Positions 1 through 11,421 of a DNA stretch of 64,000 bases are shown piece by piece (the stretch's first letter is position 1; each line of letters opens with the position of its first letter). Under the pieces are notes generated by a model. That model had not been told where the DNA came from. It saw nothing but the letters and a program-made list of their open reading frames with translations, and did no database searches. This stretch comes from Phycisphaeraceae bacterium (GTDB lineage: Bacteria; Planctomycetota; Phycisphaerae; Phycisphaerales; Phycisphaeraceae), in assembly GCA_020851465.1 (NCBI GenBank), contig JADZCR010000005.1, positions 124,001 through 188,000 on the forward strand. The letters run 5' to 3'. Both the position numbers and the translations under genes were made by a program.

Positions 1-780
1 ATGCCGACGCTGACAATCGAAAAGGTGAAAAGCCTCAAGCCCGCAGCTTATTCGCTCATGGAAACTCGCAACGGTGAGCCGGCGATGGCTGTCATGAACG
101 TCGGGCGTGGTCGATCGGTTGCATCGCTGACACGTGATCTTTGGCGATGGCGTATGCAGGCTGCTCCCGAAGCGAACATGGATGAACTCTACGACGTGCT
201 CTGGGCCAATCTGGTCCGCTGGCTGGCACTGGGTGACGGATTTGAACCCGGCAGCGCGATTACTCTGGAACTCGAATCACGAACCGTCACGCCGGGCCGG
301 CCGCTGGCGGTGGAGGTTTCTGCGCGGTGGCTGCCTGATGCTGGTTTTTCACCTCGTGTCAGCGTGTTGAATGAACAGGGAGATCGCATTGCATTGACCG
401 TGAGCCGGGGTGATAGCGATACGCGATGGAACAGCACATTCACTCCCCGCGTCGAAGGTGAATATCGCATCGAATTGGATGCCTCGCCGTGGCACGAGGC
501 CGCGATCGTGCGGCGATTCCGGGCTGTGGACGATGACCGTGAGAAGTTGAATACGTCTGCTGATTCGGAATTGCTGCGTCAGTTGGCGCAACGCACCGGC
601 GGGCTGGTGCTCGACGCCTCGAAGATCGACGAGGTTCCCGCCCAACTGATCGATGCGCAGCCGCGTGTGGAAACGACGACCCAAATGGAGCCTGCGTGGA
701 ATCGCTGGGATGCTCTGCTCCTGCTATCGGTAATGCTGGGGGGTGAGTGGCTGGGACGGAGGTGGATGGGATGGTCATGA
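1..780 (+). CDS. C-terminal part of VWA/GATase-like membrane protein (5' truncated by window edge)
   Basis: This is the last 259 codons of a larger membrane protein. The ATG at position 1 is probably internal. The first 50 residues line up with an interior stretch of the 1058-residue protein at 43844-47020 (the GEP and VGxGR region before its tryptophan-rich segment). The remainder contains an Ig-like beta-sandwich region (about residues 90-180), a conserved 'LLxQxAQxTGGxxLDxSK' segment near 190-205 that the paralogue also has, and one C-terminal membrane helix (about 235-255). The family usually carries N-terminal helices, a VWA domain and a GATase-like domain, which would lie outside the window. 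The stop overlaps the start region of the next gene, so the two are probably co-translated. Function in the cell is unknown; VWA proteins next to MoxR ATPases are thought to assemble or mature protein complexes. Confidence 0.7.
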   Translation: MPTLTIEKVKSLKPAAYSLMETRNGEPAMAVMNVGRGRSVASLTRDLWRWRMQAAPEANMDELYDVLWANLVRWLALGDGFEPGSAITLELESRTVTPGRPLAVEVSARWLPDAGFSPRVSVLNEQGDRIALTVSRGDSDTRWNSTFTPRVEGEYRIELDASPWHEAAIVRRFRAVDDDREKLNTSADSELLRQLAQRTGGLVLDASKIDEVPAQLIDAQPRVETTTQMEPAWNRWDALLLLSVMLGGEWLGRRWMGWS

Positions 781-2261
781 CGAGCGGAAAACTGGCGAGG
801 CTTCTGGCTCGTGTCTCCCGACGGACGCAGGCGGTTGTGTTCATCGCTGGGCTGCTCAATGCGTTGACAGCGTTGGTAGTGATCACAACCGGATTGCTGC
901 TTTTTGATGCGTGCTGGCCGCTGGCAGCGCCGCGACTTGCTGCGTGGGATATCGCTCTTATCGCGGTGGCTGGAGTTATTCTGGCGCATGCGGTGATTCG
1001 GACGCTGGCTGAACGGCTTGAGCCTCGCCGCACCGCCCGACGGATCGAGTCGCTCGCTGGTATCCAGCACAACCGTCTGGTCAACGCCATCGAACTTTCC
1101 GCGGCTCATCCGTCATTTGGCAGTGTTGAGCTATCGCAGCTCGCTGGCGGGTTGGGGGAAACGACAGCGCAGACACTGCTGAAGGAGCGACTGGTTGATC
1201 GCCGACCGCTTCTGCGGGCTGCACGGATACTTCTTGCGACGCTGCTGGTGGTTGGCTTGCTCGCAGCATGGCGGCCCGGTCTTTTTCACGCGGGTATTTC
1301 TCGCTTTCTCGAACCCTGGAGCGATCACCCGCCGTTTACAACCTTGAAATTTGAAGTGGCGACATCTCCTCAGACACCGCAATCGGAAGAACGCGCCGAG
1401 TTGTCCGTGCAGGTCAGCGGTGACGATCTGCCGGCGGACGCCGACGTTGTATGGGTGGGAGCAAAGCCGATCCGCCAGCCGATGTCGCGTGCAGGGGATG
1501 GCCGATTCTCGCTGCACATCGAGCGTGCGGGGCAGACGCGGGAGTTTTACATCGCTACGCCGAGGGGACGCAGCCGACGATACCTGTTCAAGGTGGAACC
1601 ACAAGCGGTGGCGATCGCTGGTGCGATGGACGAAAGGAATGATCTGGCAGCACGAGCGGAGGTTGTCGGAGCGGCTGCGGTGGCATTGGCGGCACGATCC
1701 GAGCTTCGCGATACGAACGCGCCATCACAGGCGGCGAAGAAAGCAGCGTTGATCGCTGAGCTATCCGCACGTATAGCACGCGAGGCTGGAGCAAAGCAGG
1801 CCATGATATCCGCCGGTTCATCAGAGGCGGAGGCAATGCGAGCAGCCTTGGAAGCATTACGCCAAGCTGCGGAGCGATCCGCGATTTCTGCTCGGTCTGC
1901 CGCCGATTCGCTGGAGTCCGGCAAGGGGAACGACGAAAGCGGTCAGGAATCCCTTTCACGGGCGGGTCGGGAACTTCAGCAAAAGGCGCACGAACTGGCG
2001 GAAGCGTCACGACGCGCGGGACAAGGTAAAGGAACCGGGCGAGGCGACGGTGAGGGTCAGACAGGCAGCACTGATGGAGCTTCGGATGCGAGTAATCCCG
2101 TCGATCCGGCACGAAGTGCGACGGGTCGCCGAATGGAATGGCTGGACCCCGGAGCGGTGAAGGCGACGGGTCAGGCAGGAGGCGATATGACAGGGGTTCC
2201 CTGGCCTTATCGAGACGCAGCCGCCGCCTATTTTCGGAGGATCGCCGAGGATTCGCGCTAG
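771..2261 (+). CDS. Coiled-coil membrane protein of VWA/MoxR cluster (paralogue of the gene at 41962)
   Basis: The ATG at 771 is preferred over the longer GTG at 747 because GGAGG at 758-762 sits 8 bases before it. An ATG at 777 overlaps the upstream TGA as ATGA and is also possible. The 496-residue protein has two membrane helices near the N terminus (about 20-45 and 50-75) and a third near 140-160. An extracytoplasmic Ig-like segment, an Ala/Glu-rich predicted coiled coil (about 270-410) and a Gly/Ser/Asp-rich low-complexity tail follow. It ends in a short 'PWPYRDAAAAYF' motif. Topology and tail match the 614-residue protein at 41962-43806, which also ends in a Pro/Tyr...YF motif. DUF4175-like is the nearest family I can name, without certainty. 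It is translationally coupled to the VWA-like gene before it, so the pair probably forms one membrane complex. Confidence 0.7.
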   Translation: MVMTSGKLARLLARVSRRTQAVVFIAGLLNALTALVVITTGLLLFDACWPLAAPRLAAWDIALIAVAGVILAHAVIRTLAERLEPRRTARRIESLAGIQHNRLVNAIELSAAHPSFGSVELSQLAGGLGETTAQTLLKERLVDRRPLLRAARILLATLLVVGLLAAWRPGLFHAGISRFLEPWSDHPPFTTLKFEVATSPQTPQSEERAELSVQVSGDDLPADADVVWVGAKPIRQPMSRAGDGRFSLHIERAGQTREFYIATPRGRSRRYLFKVEPQAVAIAGAMDERNDLAARAEVVGAAAVALAARSELRDTNAPSQAAKKAALIAELSARIAREAGAKQAMISAGSSEAEAMRAALEALRQAAERSAISARSAADSLESGKGNDESGQESLSRAGRELQQKAHELAEASRRAGQGKGTGRGDGEGQTGSTDGASDASNPVDPARSATGRRMEWLDPGAVKATGQAGGDMTGVPWPYRDAAAAYFRRIAEDSR

Positions 2262-2311
2262 GTTGACCGACGGGTTGAGTCGCAGGCGGGGGCAGTGCCG
2301 CAATTCCGCAA

Positions 2312-2374
2312 GCGAGGTCGGGTGATTTCGCTTACCATTCGCCCAATTTGGACCGGTTCCAAATTCACCCTCGC
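2312..2374 (+). promoter_or_regulatory. Structured leader upstream of carB
   Basis: A nested inverted repeat lies 39 bases before the carB start. GCGAG (2312-2316) pairs with CTCGC (2370-2374), and GGTG (2321-2324) with CACC (2366-2369). Inside them is a perfect 8-bp hairpin, AATTTGGA/TCCAAATT (2345-2352 and 2358-2365), with a CCGGT loop. No T-run follows, so it is not a plain terminator. A role as a cis-regulatory leader or operator for pyrimidine/arginine control is inference only. Confidence 0.4.
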
Positions 2375-2413
2375 GGGTACGGGCCATCCCACGACTCGCC
2401 TGCTGAAAATAAC

Positions 2414-5941
<3,528 letters not shown>

Positions 5942-5952
5942 GTCAAAAACGG

Positions 5953-6007
5953 AAAGGGACCGAGTACGGGCTTTCGTTGATCGGCCCGGTGCTCGATCCC
6001 TTTTGTT
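5953..6007. terminator. Bidirectional Rho-independent terminator between carB and the PilZ gene
   Basis: Two arms, 5953-5970 and 5986-6003, pair at 15 of 18 positions around a 15-base loop. On the plus strand the stem is followed by TTTTGTTT (carB side). On the minus strand it is followed by TTTCCGTTTTTG. It therefore suits both of the convergent genes that flank it. Confidence 0.75.
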
Positions 6008-6030
6008 TGGCGGATGAAGATAACGAGAGC

Positions 6031-6495
6031 TCAGGCGACTTCGCCCGGCGATAAAAAATGGGGCGGCGTGATCGTGCCTGCGGGGCTGTCTCCGTCTCGG
6101 ATCGCGTCGGGGTCCACACCCAGAAGACACATCAACCCGCTCTCAATGCAGAATTGAGAACCGACCAGATACACACCAGCCCGTACCTGGCGGCAGTGAC
6201 GGACGATCAGTGCCTGCTGGCCGAATACATACCCTCGATGCAGAAACGCAGCACGCCAGGTGGAATTACTGTCGAGCGGTTGCTGGCAGATGAATCCCAT
6301 CCCTCCCCGGCCTATATCGCGGATCTGAATCGAGATCGGCTGGTCGTCGCCATGGCGGTCCATGGCGTGCAATTCAGCGTCCCCACGGACGACGAATCGC
6401 TGAAATTGCCGCTGCCCCGCGTCGCGTGCGGGGTCACGGATTTCTTCGAGACGTGCCAGGTCCGCCAGCAACGAATGGGGCTCTGACGATGGCAT
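6031..6495 (-). CDS. PilZ-domain protein
   Basis: This 154-residue protein contains a PilZ-like core. A basic 'RQFQR' stretch (about residues 29-33) stands in for the RxxxR half of the c-di-GMP site. 'RDIGRGGMGF' (about 59-68) stands in for the D/N-x-S-x-x-G half, with Gly where the motif usually has Ser. Known PilZ proteins bind cyclic di-GMP and control motility, attachment or polysaccharide export; which of these applies here is unknown. The ATG at 6495 is chosen because AGGAAG lies about 7 bases upstream; a longer reading from 6540 lacks such a site. A helical segment at residues 8-25 precedes the domain. It is a single-gene unit ending at the shared terminator. Confidence 0.65.
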   Translation of the reverse strand: MPSSEPHSLLADLARLEEIRDPARDAGQRQFQRFVVRGDAELHAMDRHGDDQPISIQIRDIGRGGMGFICQQPLDSNSTWRAAFLHRGYVFGQQALIVRHCRQVRAGVYLVGSQFCIESGLMCLLGVDPDAIRDGDSPAGTITPPHFLSPGEVA

Positions 6496-6682
6496 ACGGC
6501 ACTTCCTAACAACAGGCTGTGAGGCGGGCAGCCAAGCCATCTACCTCAAGCACAATGGGTCAGTCGTGTACCTGACACATAAATCGACACGAAAAATCAA
6601 AACCTTAAATAATGGATCGTCTAATTCTGTTATTTTGACGAAAATACCCTGTTTGGAGTGTTTCCATGCCTATCAATTCAAT

Positions 6683-6708
6683 AAAAAACCCCGCAATTTG
6701 CGGGGTTT
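6683..6708 (-). terminator. Rho-independent terminator of the mlaF-mlaD-lipoprotein unit
   Basis: A perfect 10-bp GC-rich stem (6686-6695 with 6699-6708) has a 3-base loop. On the minus strand it runs directly into TTTTTTATT. It lies 32 bases past the stop of the small lipoprotein gene. Confidence 0.9.
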
Positions 6709-6739
6709 AGTAGATATTCGAGGGTTAGCACCAGACTCT

Positions 6740-7021
6740 TCAGGGGATTGGGTAGCGGGACAGGTGCAGAGGGCGGTCCAACAGGAGCACGCGGTCGATA
6801 TCGTCCCAAGTCTGACGCAGATTGGTGTCCACGGTACGAGCCACGCGGTTACGGCGTTGTTCGCGGCTGAAACCGATGGACTGAAGTTCAGGGCTCAGAT
6901 CATCCCGAACGTCACTGGCAGTGATGTTTTCCGGGTTCTTGTTGTTCTTGCAGCCACCCATCGGCGTCAGCAGGACGAGTCCGAGCAGTGCGACGAGGGC
7001 GAAGCGGGTCATGTTGAGCAT
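6740..7021 (-). CDS. Small lipoprotein downstream of mlaD
   Basis: The ATG at 7021 has GAAGGAAC a few bases upstream and gives a 93-residue protein with a lipoprotein signal peptide: hydrophobic core 'FALVALLGLVLL', then a lipobox-like 'PMGGC' with Cys at residue 24. The mature part is only about 70 residues, charged, Asn-rich at its start and rich in Arg/Asp, without a domain I recognise. It lies 95 bases after mlaD and before a strong terminator, so it is probably the last gene of that unit. A periplasmic or outer-membrane accessory role for the transporter is inference from position. It is far shorter than the known auxiliary lipoprotein PqiC. Confidence 0.75.
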   Translation of the reverse strand: MLNMTRFALVALLGLVLLTPMGGCKNNKNPENITASDVRDDLSPELQSIGFSREQRRNRVARTVDTNLRQTWDDIDRVLLLDRPLHLSRYPIP

Positions 7022-7116
7022 GATAGTTCCTTCACTCACGAGCCGTGCGGGAATTGTGACCAAGCGCATGGGCAATGTCAAACCCTCTCGTAACAACCCT
7101 TGCTGGGGGATAAAGC

Positions 7117-8391
7117 CTACCGGGAGGACGTCCCCGGCCCCGGTGACCGCTTGAGCTGTTTCCAGAATTCCGTCTCCGCTTCGTCGAACCTCTTGAAGAG
7201 AGCTTCGAGATGCTCAACCATTTTCTCAATTTTTTCTTTGTTTTCCGGGTTCTTCTGGACGACCGCCTGGAGGCTCTGGGTCGCAGCATCGAGCGTGCCG
7301 GCCGCCAGCGCAAACGACCGCGCAGCGTCGTAGAGATTATCCGTCTCAAGCTCCTTTTCCTCAGGCGTATAAAGCAGTCGCCACGGAGAACGGCGAATTT
7401 CAACGGTCGCCAATTTGAGCTGATCTGAAGAAAGCTGAAGGTTTGCCATCAAACGCTCAAGCACTGGCCGCTGCCCGGTGGCGAAAGCGCGTAACTCCTC
7501 GGTACTTTTTTTGACGTTTTCCACCGATACATTGGCCCGGTCGAGCAACTCAGTGACCTGGACCATGGTTTTGTCTTTGGCTTGCTGCGTGATATCGCGG
7601 ACGTTATCAACCGCCTTGCGGATGTCGGGATCTTTGTCTTCGAGCAGTTTGTCCACACGAGTGAGCGAGCTGCCGCCTTTGTTGGTAATCGTGTCAATGT
7701 TGTCCATCCATTGCTCGCTGCGCTTACGGACCTCGGCGACGAGTTCCTTCGTATCGCGTAAAGCTGTCTGAAGGTCGGCGACAGCACCGCCCGCGCCTTC
7801 AACCACTGGCTGAGCTTTATCAAGTGCTGTCTGGATGGAACTCATGATCTTGGGCAGATTGCCGCGAAGCTCCGTGGTGATGTTCGTGACGTTGTCGATG
7901 ATCTGGCCGATTTGTTCCCTTTGACGATCGCCGATACCCGCATCTCTAGCGAGATTTCGTGTGAGAGGGCTTCCAGCCTGCTTACCTTCCAGAGGCAGGC
8001 CGTCATAAGCGGTTTTTGAGCCGACGCTTTTGATGTTGAGCTTTGTGCCTGAACCCAGAGGCGGGGCATTGAGTTCCACCACCGCGTCCTTGAAGATTTT
8101 GTACCGCTGAGGAATGGTGAACGAGACGATCTGCTCGACGATACGTCCCTCGGCGTCGGCGGGAGCGTCCTTGATCGCGGTGACTTCGCCGATCGGTTGA
8201 TCCCCGATCGTCACTGTGGCACCTTCCTTCAGCCCCATGAGTCCGTCGGCCACACGATAGGAGACCTTGATCGTCTGCTGCTTGGCGAATAACTGATCAA
8301 AGTCGGCAAGGGTGAAAACGACCACCAGTGCCAAGGCGATTCCCAGCAATACAAACAATCCCGCCCAGATGTTTTCGCGTTCTTGTGCCAT
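7117..8391 (-). CDS. mlaD: MlaD-like MCE-domain protein, lipid ABC transporter substrate-binding subunit
   Basis: One N-terminal membrane helix (about residues 8-29) is followed by an MCE domain (about 38-115, with 'VADGLMGLKEGATVTIGDQPIGEV'-type sequence). A long predicted helical region with repeated amphipathic segments extends to residue 424. MCE proteins of the Mla, Pqi and Let families form periplasmic hexamers that carry lipid between membranes. At 424 residues it is much longer than E. coli MlaD (about 183); the helical tail resembles longer MCE proteins that build a needle or tunnel. It is encoded 44 bases after the ATPase gene. The usual permease gene between them is missing. Confidence 0.85.
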   Translation of the reverse strand: MAQERENIWAGLFVLLGIALALVVVFTLADFDQLFAKQQTIKVSYRVADGLMGLKEGATVTIGDQPIGEVTAIKDAPADAEGRIVEQIVSFTIPQRYKIFKDAVVELNAPPLGSGTKLNIKSVGSKTAYDGLPLEGKQAGSPLTRNLARDAGIGDRQREQIGQIIDNVTNITTELRGNLPKIMSSIQTALDKAQPVVEGAGGAVADLQTALRDTKELVAEVRKRSEQWMDNIDTITNKGGSSLTRVDKLLEDKDPDIRKAVDNVRDITQQAKDKTMVQVTELLDRANVSVENVKKSTEELRAFATGQRPVLERLMANLQLSSDQLKLATVEIRRSPWRLLYTPEEKELETDNLYDAARSFALAAGTLDAATQSLQAVVQKNPENKEKIEKMVEHLEALFKRFDEAETEFWKQLKRSPGPGTSSR

Positions 8392-8435
8392 CGTTGATCA
8401 GCCTTGCACTTTCTTTTCTCGCCATCCAGGGGATG

Positions 8436-9335
8436 TCAGGTTCGGGTCGCCTTGATCGATGGTTCCCGGCGGGAATAGTCGTTTATACCCAGCAGGTCGT
8501 CTGCGTAGCCGGTGCTCTGCTTTCGGCGGGTGATAGGGCCTTCACAATCACCACGGAGAAATTGGCGGATCAGCGCCGAATCGTCATCCGGCAGTTCGCC
8601 GGTCTGATCGCGCAATCGCTCAAAATAAGAGCGGTCCTCGACCAGCAGCATCCGCCCTTTGTCCAGCATGGCCATGCGGTCGGCGATGCGGAACGCGGAA
8701 TCCATTTCATGAGTGACCACGACGCTGGTGACGCCCAGTGTCTTTGAAAGATTCATCATGAGCATGTCGATCTCGGCGCTGGTTACGGGGTCCAGACCGG
8801 CGGAAGGCTCGTCATAAAAAAGGATCCGGGGGTCCAGTGCCAGTGCCCGCGCCAGGCCGGCCCGTTTTTTCATGCCGCCGGATATCTGGGCGGGGTATTT
8901 ATCCGCGTGCTCGCGCAGGCCGACCATCTCCAGCTTGATCTTCACCATGATGTCGATCGTGCCGTGGTCGAGCGGGGTGTGTTCTTCCAGAGGCAGTGCC
9001 ACGTTTTGGCGCAGCGTCATTGAGTTAAACAGTGCACCGGATTGAAAGAGGATACCGAATTTTTTTCGGACCTCGTTCATCTGTGCCTCATCGAGGGTAG
9101 TGATGTCCTGACCGAGCAACTCGATGGTTCCCTCATCGGGACGGAGCGAGCCGATCATGTGGCGGAGCAGGGTGCTTTTTCCGCATCCCGAACCCCCCAT
9201 CACCACCAGCGTCTCTCCGGGTTGTACGTCGAGGTTGATGCCGTCGAGCACGGTGCGTCCGTCAAATCTCTTGACGAGATTGCGCACGCGGATGACCGGG
9301 GCGGATTCGCTGGTGTGGTTCACCGCTTCCGACAT
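8436..9335 (-). CDS. mlaF: MlaF-like ABC transporter ATP-binding protein
   Basis: This 299-residue ABC ATPase has a Walker A motif GGSGCGKST (residues 47-55), a signature region 'ISGGMKKRAGLARAL' (about 150-165) and Walker B with 'FYDEPSAGLDP'. The SGGM-KR form of the signature is typical of the MlaF group, which powers phospholipid transport between inner and outer membrane. An MCE partner follows immediately. A C-terminal extension of about 45 polar residues follows the ATPase core; in E. coli MlaF a C-terminal tail contacts its regulator, but this one is not recognisably alike. No MlaE permease is encoded on either side, so it must be elsewhere in the genome. Confidence 0.88.
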   Translation of the reverse strand: MSEAVNHTSESAPVIRVRNLVKRFDGRTVLDGINLDVQPGETLVVMGGSGCGKSTLLRHMIGSLRPDEGTIELLGQDITTLDEAQMNEVRKKFGILFQSGALFNSMTLRQNVALPLEEHTPLDHGTIDIMVKIKLEMVGLREHADKYPAQISGGMKKRAGLARALALDPRILFYDEPSAGLDPVTSAEIDMLMMNLSKTLGVTSVVVTHEMDSAFRIADRMAMLDKGRMLLVEDRSYFERLRDQTGELPDDDSALIRQFLRGDCEGPITRRKQSTGYADDLLGINDYSRREPSIKATRT

Positions 9336-9385
9336 GCCCGAACATGATAACCGGGGGTTCGCATCAGCATCGCATCTGCAGGTGA

Positions 9386-9871
9386 CTATTCGTGTACCTG
9401 GATGATCTCAGCCTTCATCGTCGCCAGGTCGAGCAGAGCCACGGTGCATCTGTCATGCAGCCAACCGCAGCACTCGCCGGGATTCAAAAAGAGCTTTCCG
9501 TCTTTGGTGGCGTTGACCACTTCGTGCGTGTGGCCGGTGATGATCACGTCGGCGGTGGCGTAGTCGGCGGGTTTGAGCCAGTCGATGAAGTGGTGCATGA
9601 CGATCGTCCGCCCGCCGAGTTTGACGGTCAGCGGACCTTCGACAATGCCAGGTAGCACCGCCTTGAGGCCCTTGCGTTCGCCGTCATTGTTGCCGTACAC
9701 GCAGTGCAGCGGCGTTGTGAGTACCTCCGGTGCGATGAGCTTGGCCGCAAAGGGCGCGATGAAATCACCGGCGTGGAAGATCGCTTCGACCTTCAGCCGC
9801 TGGTAAAGAGTAATCGCCCGGCGGAAAGTCGGCAGCCGATCATGCGTGTCGGCCATAACTCCGATTTTCAT
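9386..9871 (-). CDS. YfcE/MJ0936-family metallophosphoesterase
   Basis: The protein of 161 residues shows the complete calcineurin-like metal-site motif series in order: 'MADTHD' (Asp8, His10), 'HAGD' near 37, 'GNNDG' near 65, 'MHHF' near 113 and 'GHTHEV' near 130. Length and motif spacing fit the small YfcE/MJ0936 phosphodiesterases. Members hydrolyse phosphodiesters in vitro and the physiological substrate is usually unknown. It is cytoplasmic, with no signal peptide. It precedes mlaF in the same direction by 50 bases, so co-transcription is possible without implying a shared function. Confidence 0.85.
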   Translation of the reverse strand: MKIGVMADTHDRLPTFRRAITLYQRLKVEAIFHAGDFIAPFAAKLIAPEVLTTPLHCVYGNNDGERKGLKAVLPGIVEGPLTVKLGGRTIVMHHFIDWLKPADYATADVIITGHTHEVVNATKDGKLFLNPGECCGWLHDRCTVALLDLATMKAEIIQVHE

Positions 9872-9963
9872 GGCTGAATTATCGGTCGCCTCCCCGATTG
9901 CGGGTGAAAATCGCGTCTGTCGGAGAGCTCCCCTGAGCTGGTTATGGAACTTATGATGATCGT

Positions 9964-11421
9964 GTGAGGCGTGGCTTTCCCGCCATTTTGCTGGTGTTGA
10001 TTTTGACGGTTACGGGGCGTGCTGCGGATACGGCAACCCCGGCGATGCTTGCGTATTTCCGGGCTGATCCCCGAAAATTCAATCCCTCCTCCGCGTGGAT
10101 GAGCGGCTTTATCCGACTGCTCGACGCGGTGGGTGTCGTGCCTCTGAGCGAGCAGCCCGTGGCGGACGGCGTACTGCTCGCCACCGTGATGGGTACCTAC
10201 CCTCACTCTCTGACGCTGCTGGATTTCCGAGCCAATCGCGTGATTCCAGGCAAGGTGGATATTGAACGGGTGCAGGCGGTCCTCACCCTTGATGCTCCGG
10301 GCCAGTTTGCATCGCTGCGGCAAACGCTGACGACGATCCTCTCTCATTACGGCCAGCCTCAGGAACGTCTCCAGACCGCGCTTGCGCTTCCAGGGGATCG
10401 GCATGGAGTGACGTATCGGTTAAAGGATTGGCCTCAATGGATGGCAATCGAATGGTTCGCGGAGTCGGATCGGTTTTATTTGGCCGTCGGAGCCGGGGCA
10501 CTCAATCGTTATTTCAAGGAAGCACAACAGCGCGAGGATTCTCCCCAACTTGGGTCGCACCGCCGGGAGACGATGACAGCAGCCGCGACAAGGCCAGCGG
10601 ATAATCCGATCGAGTTTTATATCGATCTCGCATCCTTACGACGTTCCGTGCCGACGTTGTTCCAGACTGGCCGACTCTCACCACTGCTCGAACTTTTCCA
10701 ACTGGACAAAACGGATTCATGGATGCTCCACGGCTGGTGGTCGCAGCGGTTTCTGATGCTGGCGATAACGACACAACAGGAAGGAAAGACAACCTCGCGT
10801 CTGCTGACACGCGACACCTGGCCGGCGGACGGGGGAGTTCCCCAGCCGGAAGGCAGCTTTTACCTGGTGGCACCAATCGATTGGTCGGCGGCGGCGGATC
10901 GGGCGGTCGAATTCATCCGCAGAACGATTGAGCCGGAAAAGCGTTCAGCTTTTGAGGAGGAGCTGGCTGCATATCGCCGCGCAACCGACATCGATTTAGC
11001 TTCATTTTTCAAGCAGTTCCGTCCAGTTTTGCTCATGAGCGATTATCCCCGCGCCTGGCTTCCTGTGCCGGGGACCGCCACGGTTTACGCACCTCTGCGG
11101 CAAGGCGCATCGGAAAAGACAGCAAGGGAGCAGTTCGCAGCATTGATGCGTCCCGTTATCGAAGGGTTGCCGGGACCTTCGTCACAGAAGGCGGAGTCAG
11201 ATGACTTGACGGTTGAGTACGACGCGAAAGCGGATGTGTATTGGGTCGATTCGCCGCTGAGGCAGCTTTTCAAAGCGCCGGCTTGGGGTTGGTGCTCCAC
11301 CCCTGAGGACGGAATCCTCGTCAGCAGCTTCAGCCCGACCGCGGTCCTGGAAAATCGTAAGTGGCTGGGAGAGTCGCATCACGCTGAACGACAGGAGCAA
11401 CCGTCATCATCTGGTCGATGA
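9964..11421 (+). CDS. Secreted protein of unknown function, coupled to SpoIID gene
   Basis: A GTG start gives a 485-residue protein with an N-terminal signal peptide (basic start, 'FPAILLVLILTVTG' core, likely cleavage after Ala20-Ala21). I recognise no domain. The mature region is globular, mixed alpha/beta, with repeated phrases about a fixed-length scoring-type fold seen in hypothetical Phycisphaerae proteins (DUF3352-like is one possibility). Its stop TGA overlaps the next ATG as ATGA, so translation of the SpoIID-domain lipoprotein is probably coupled to it. Both would act outside the cytoplasm. The start was chosen because upstream ATG codons at 9953 and 9956 are out of frame. Confidence 0.7.
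   Translation: MRRGFPAILLVLILTVTGRAADTATPAMLAYFRADPRKFNPSSAWMSGFIRLLDAVGVVPLSEQPVADGVLLATVMGTYPHSLTLLDFRANRVIPGKVDIERVQAVLTLDAPGQFASLRQTLTTILSHYGQPQERLQTALALPGDRHGVTYRLKDWPQWMAIEWFAESDRFYLAVGAGALNRYFKEAQQREDSPQLGSHRRETMTAAATRPADNPIEFYIDLASLRRSVPTLFQTGRLSPLLELFQLDKTDSWMLHGWWSQRFLMLAITTQQEGKTTSRLLTRDTWPADGGVPQPEGSFYLVAPIDWSAAADRAVEFIRRTIEPEKRSAFEEELAAYRRATDIDLASFFKQFRPVLLMSDYPRAWLPVPGTATVYAPLRQGASEKTAREQFAALMRPVIEGLPGPSSQKAESDDLTVEYDAKADVYWVDSPLRQLFKAPAWGWCSTPEDGILVSSFSPTAVLENRKWLGESHHAERQEQPSSSGR

Noticed and set aside
1..3. ATG at the first base as the true start of the first gene
   Set aside because: The first residues match the interior of the paralogue at 43844, and VWA and membrane parts would be missing, so the gene is truncated by the window edge.
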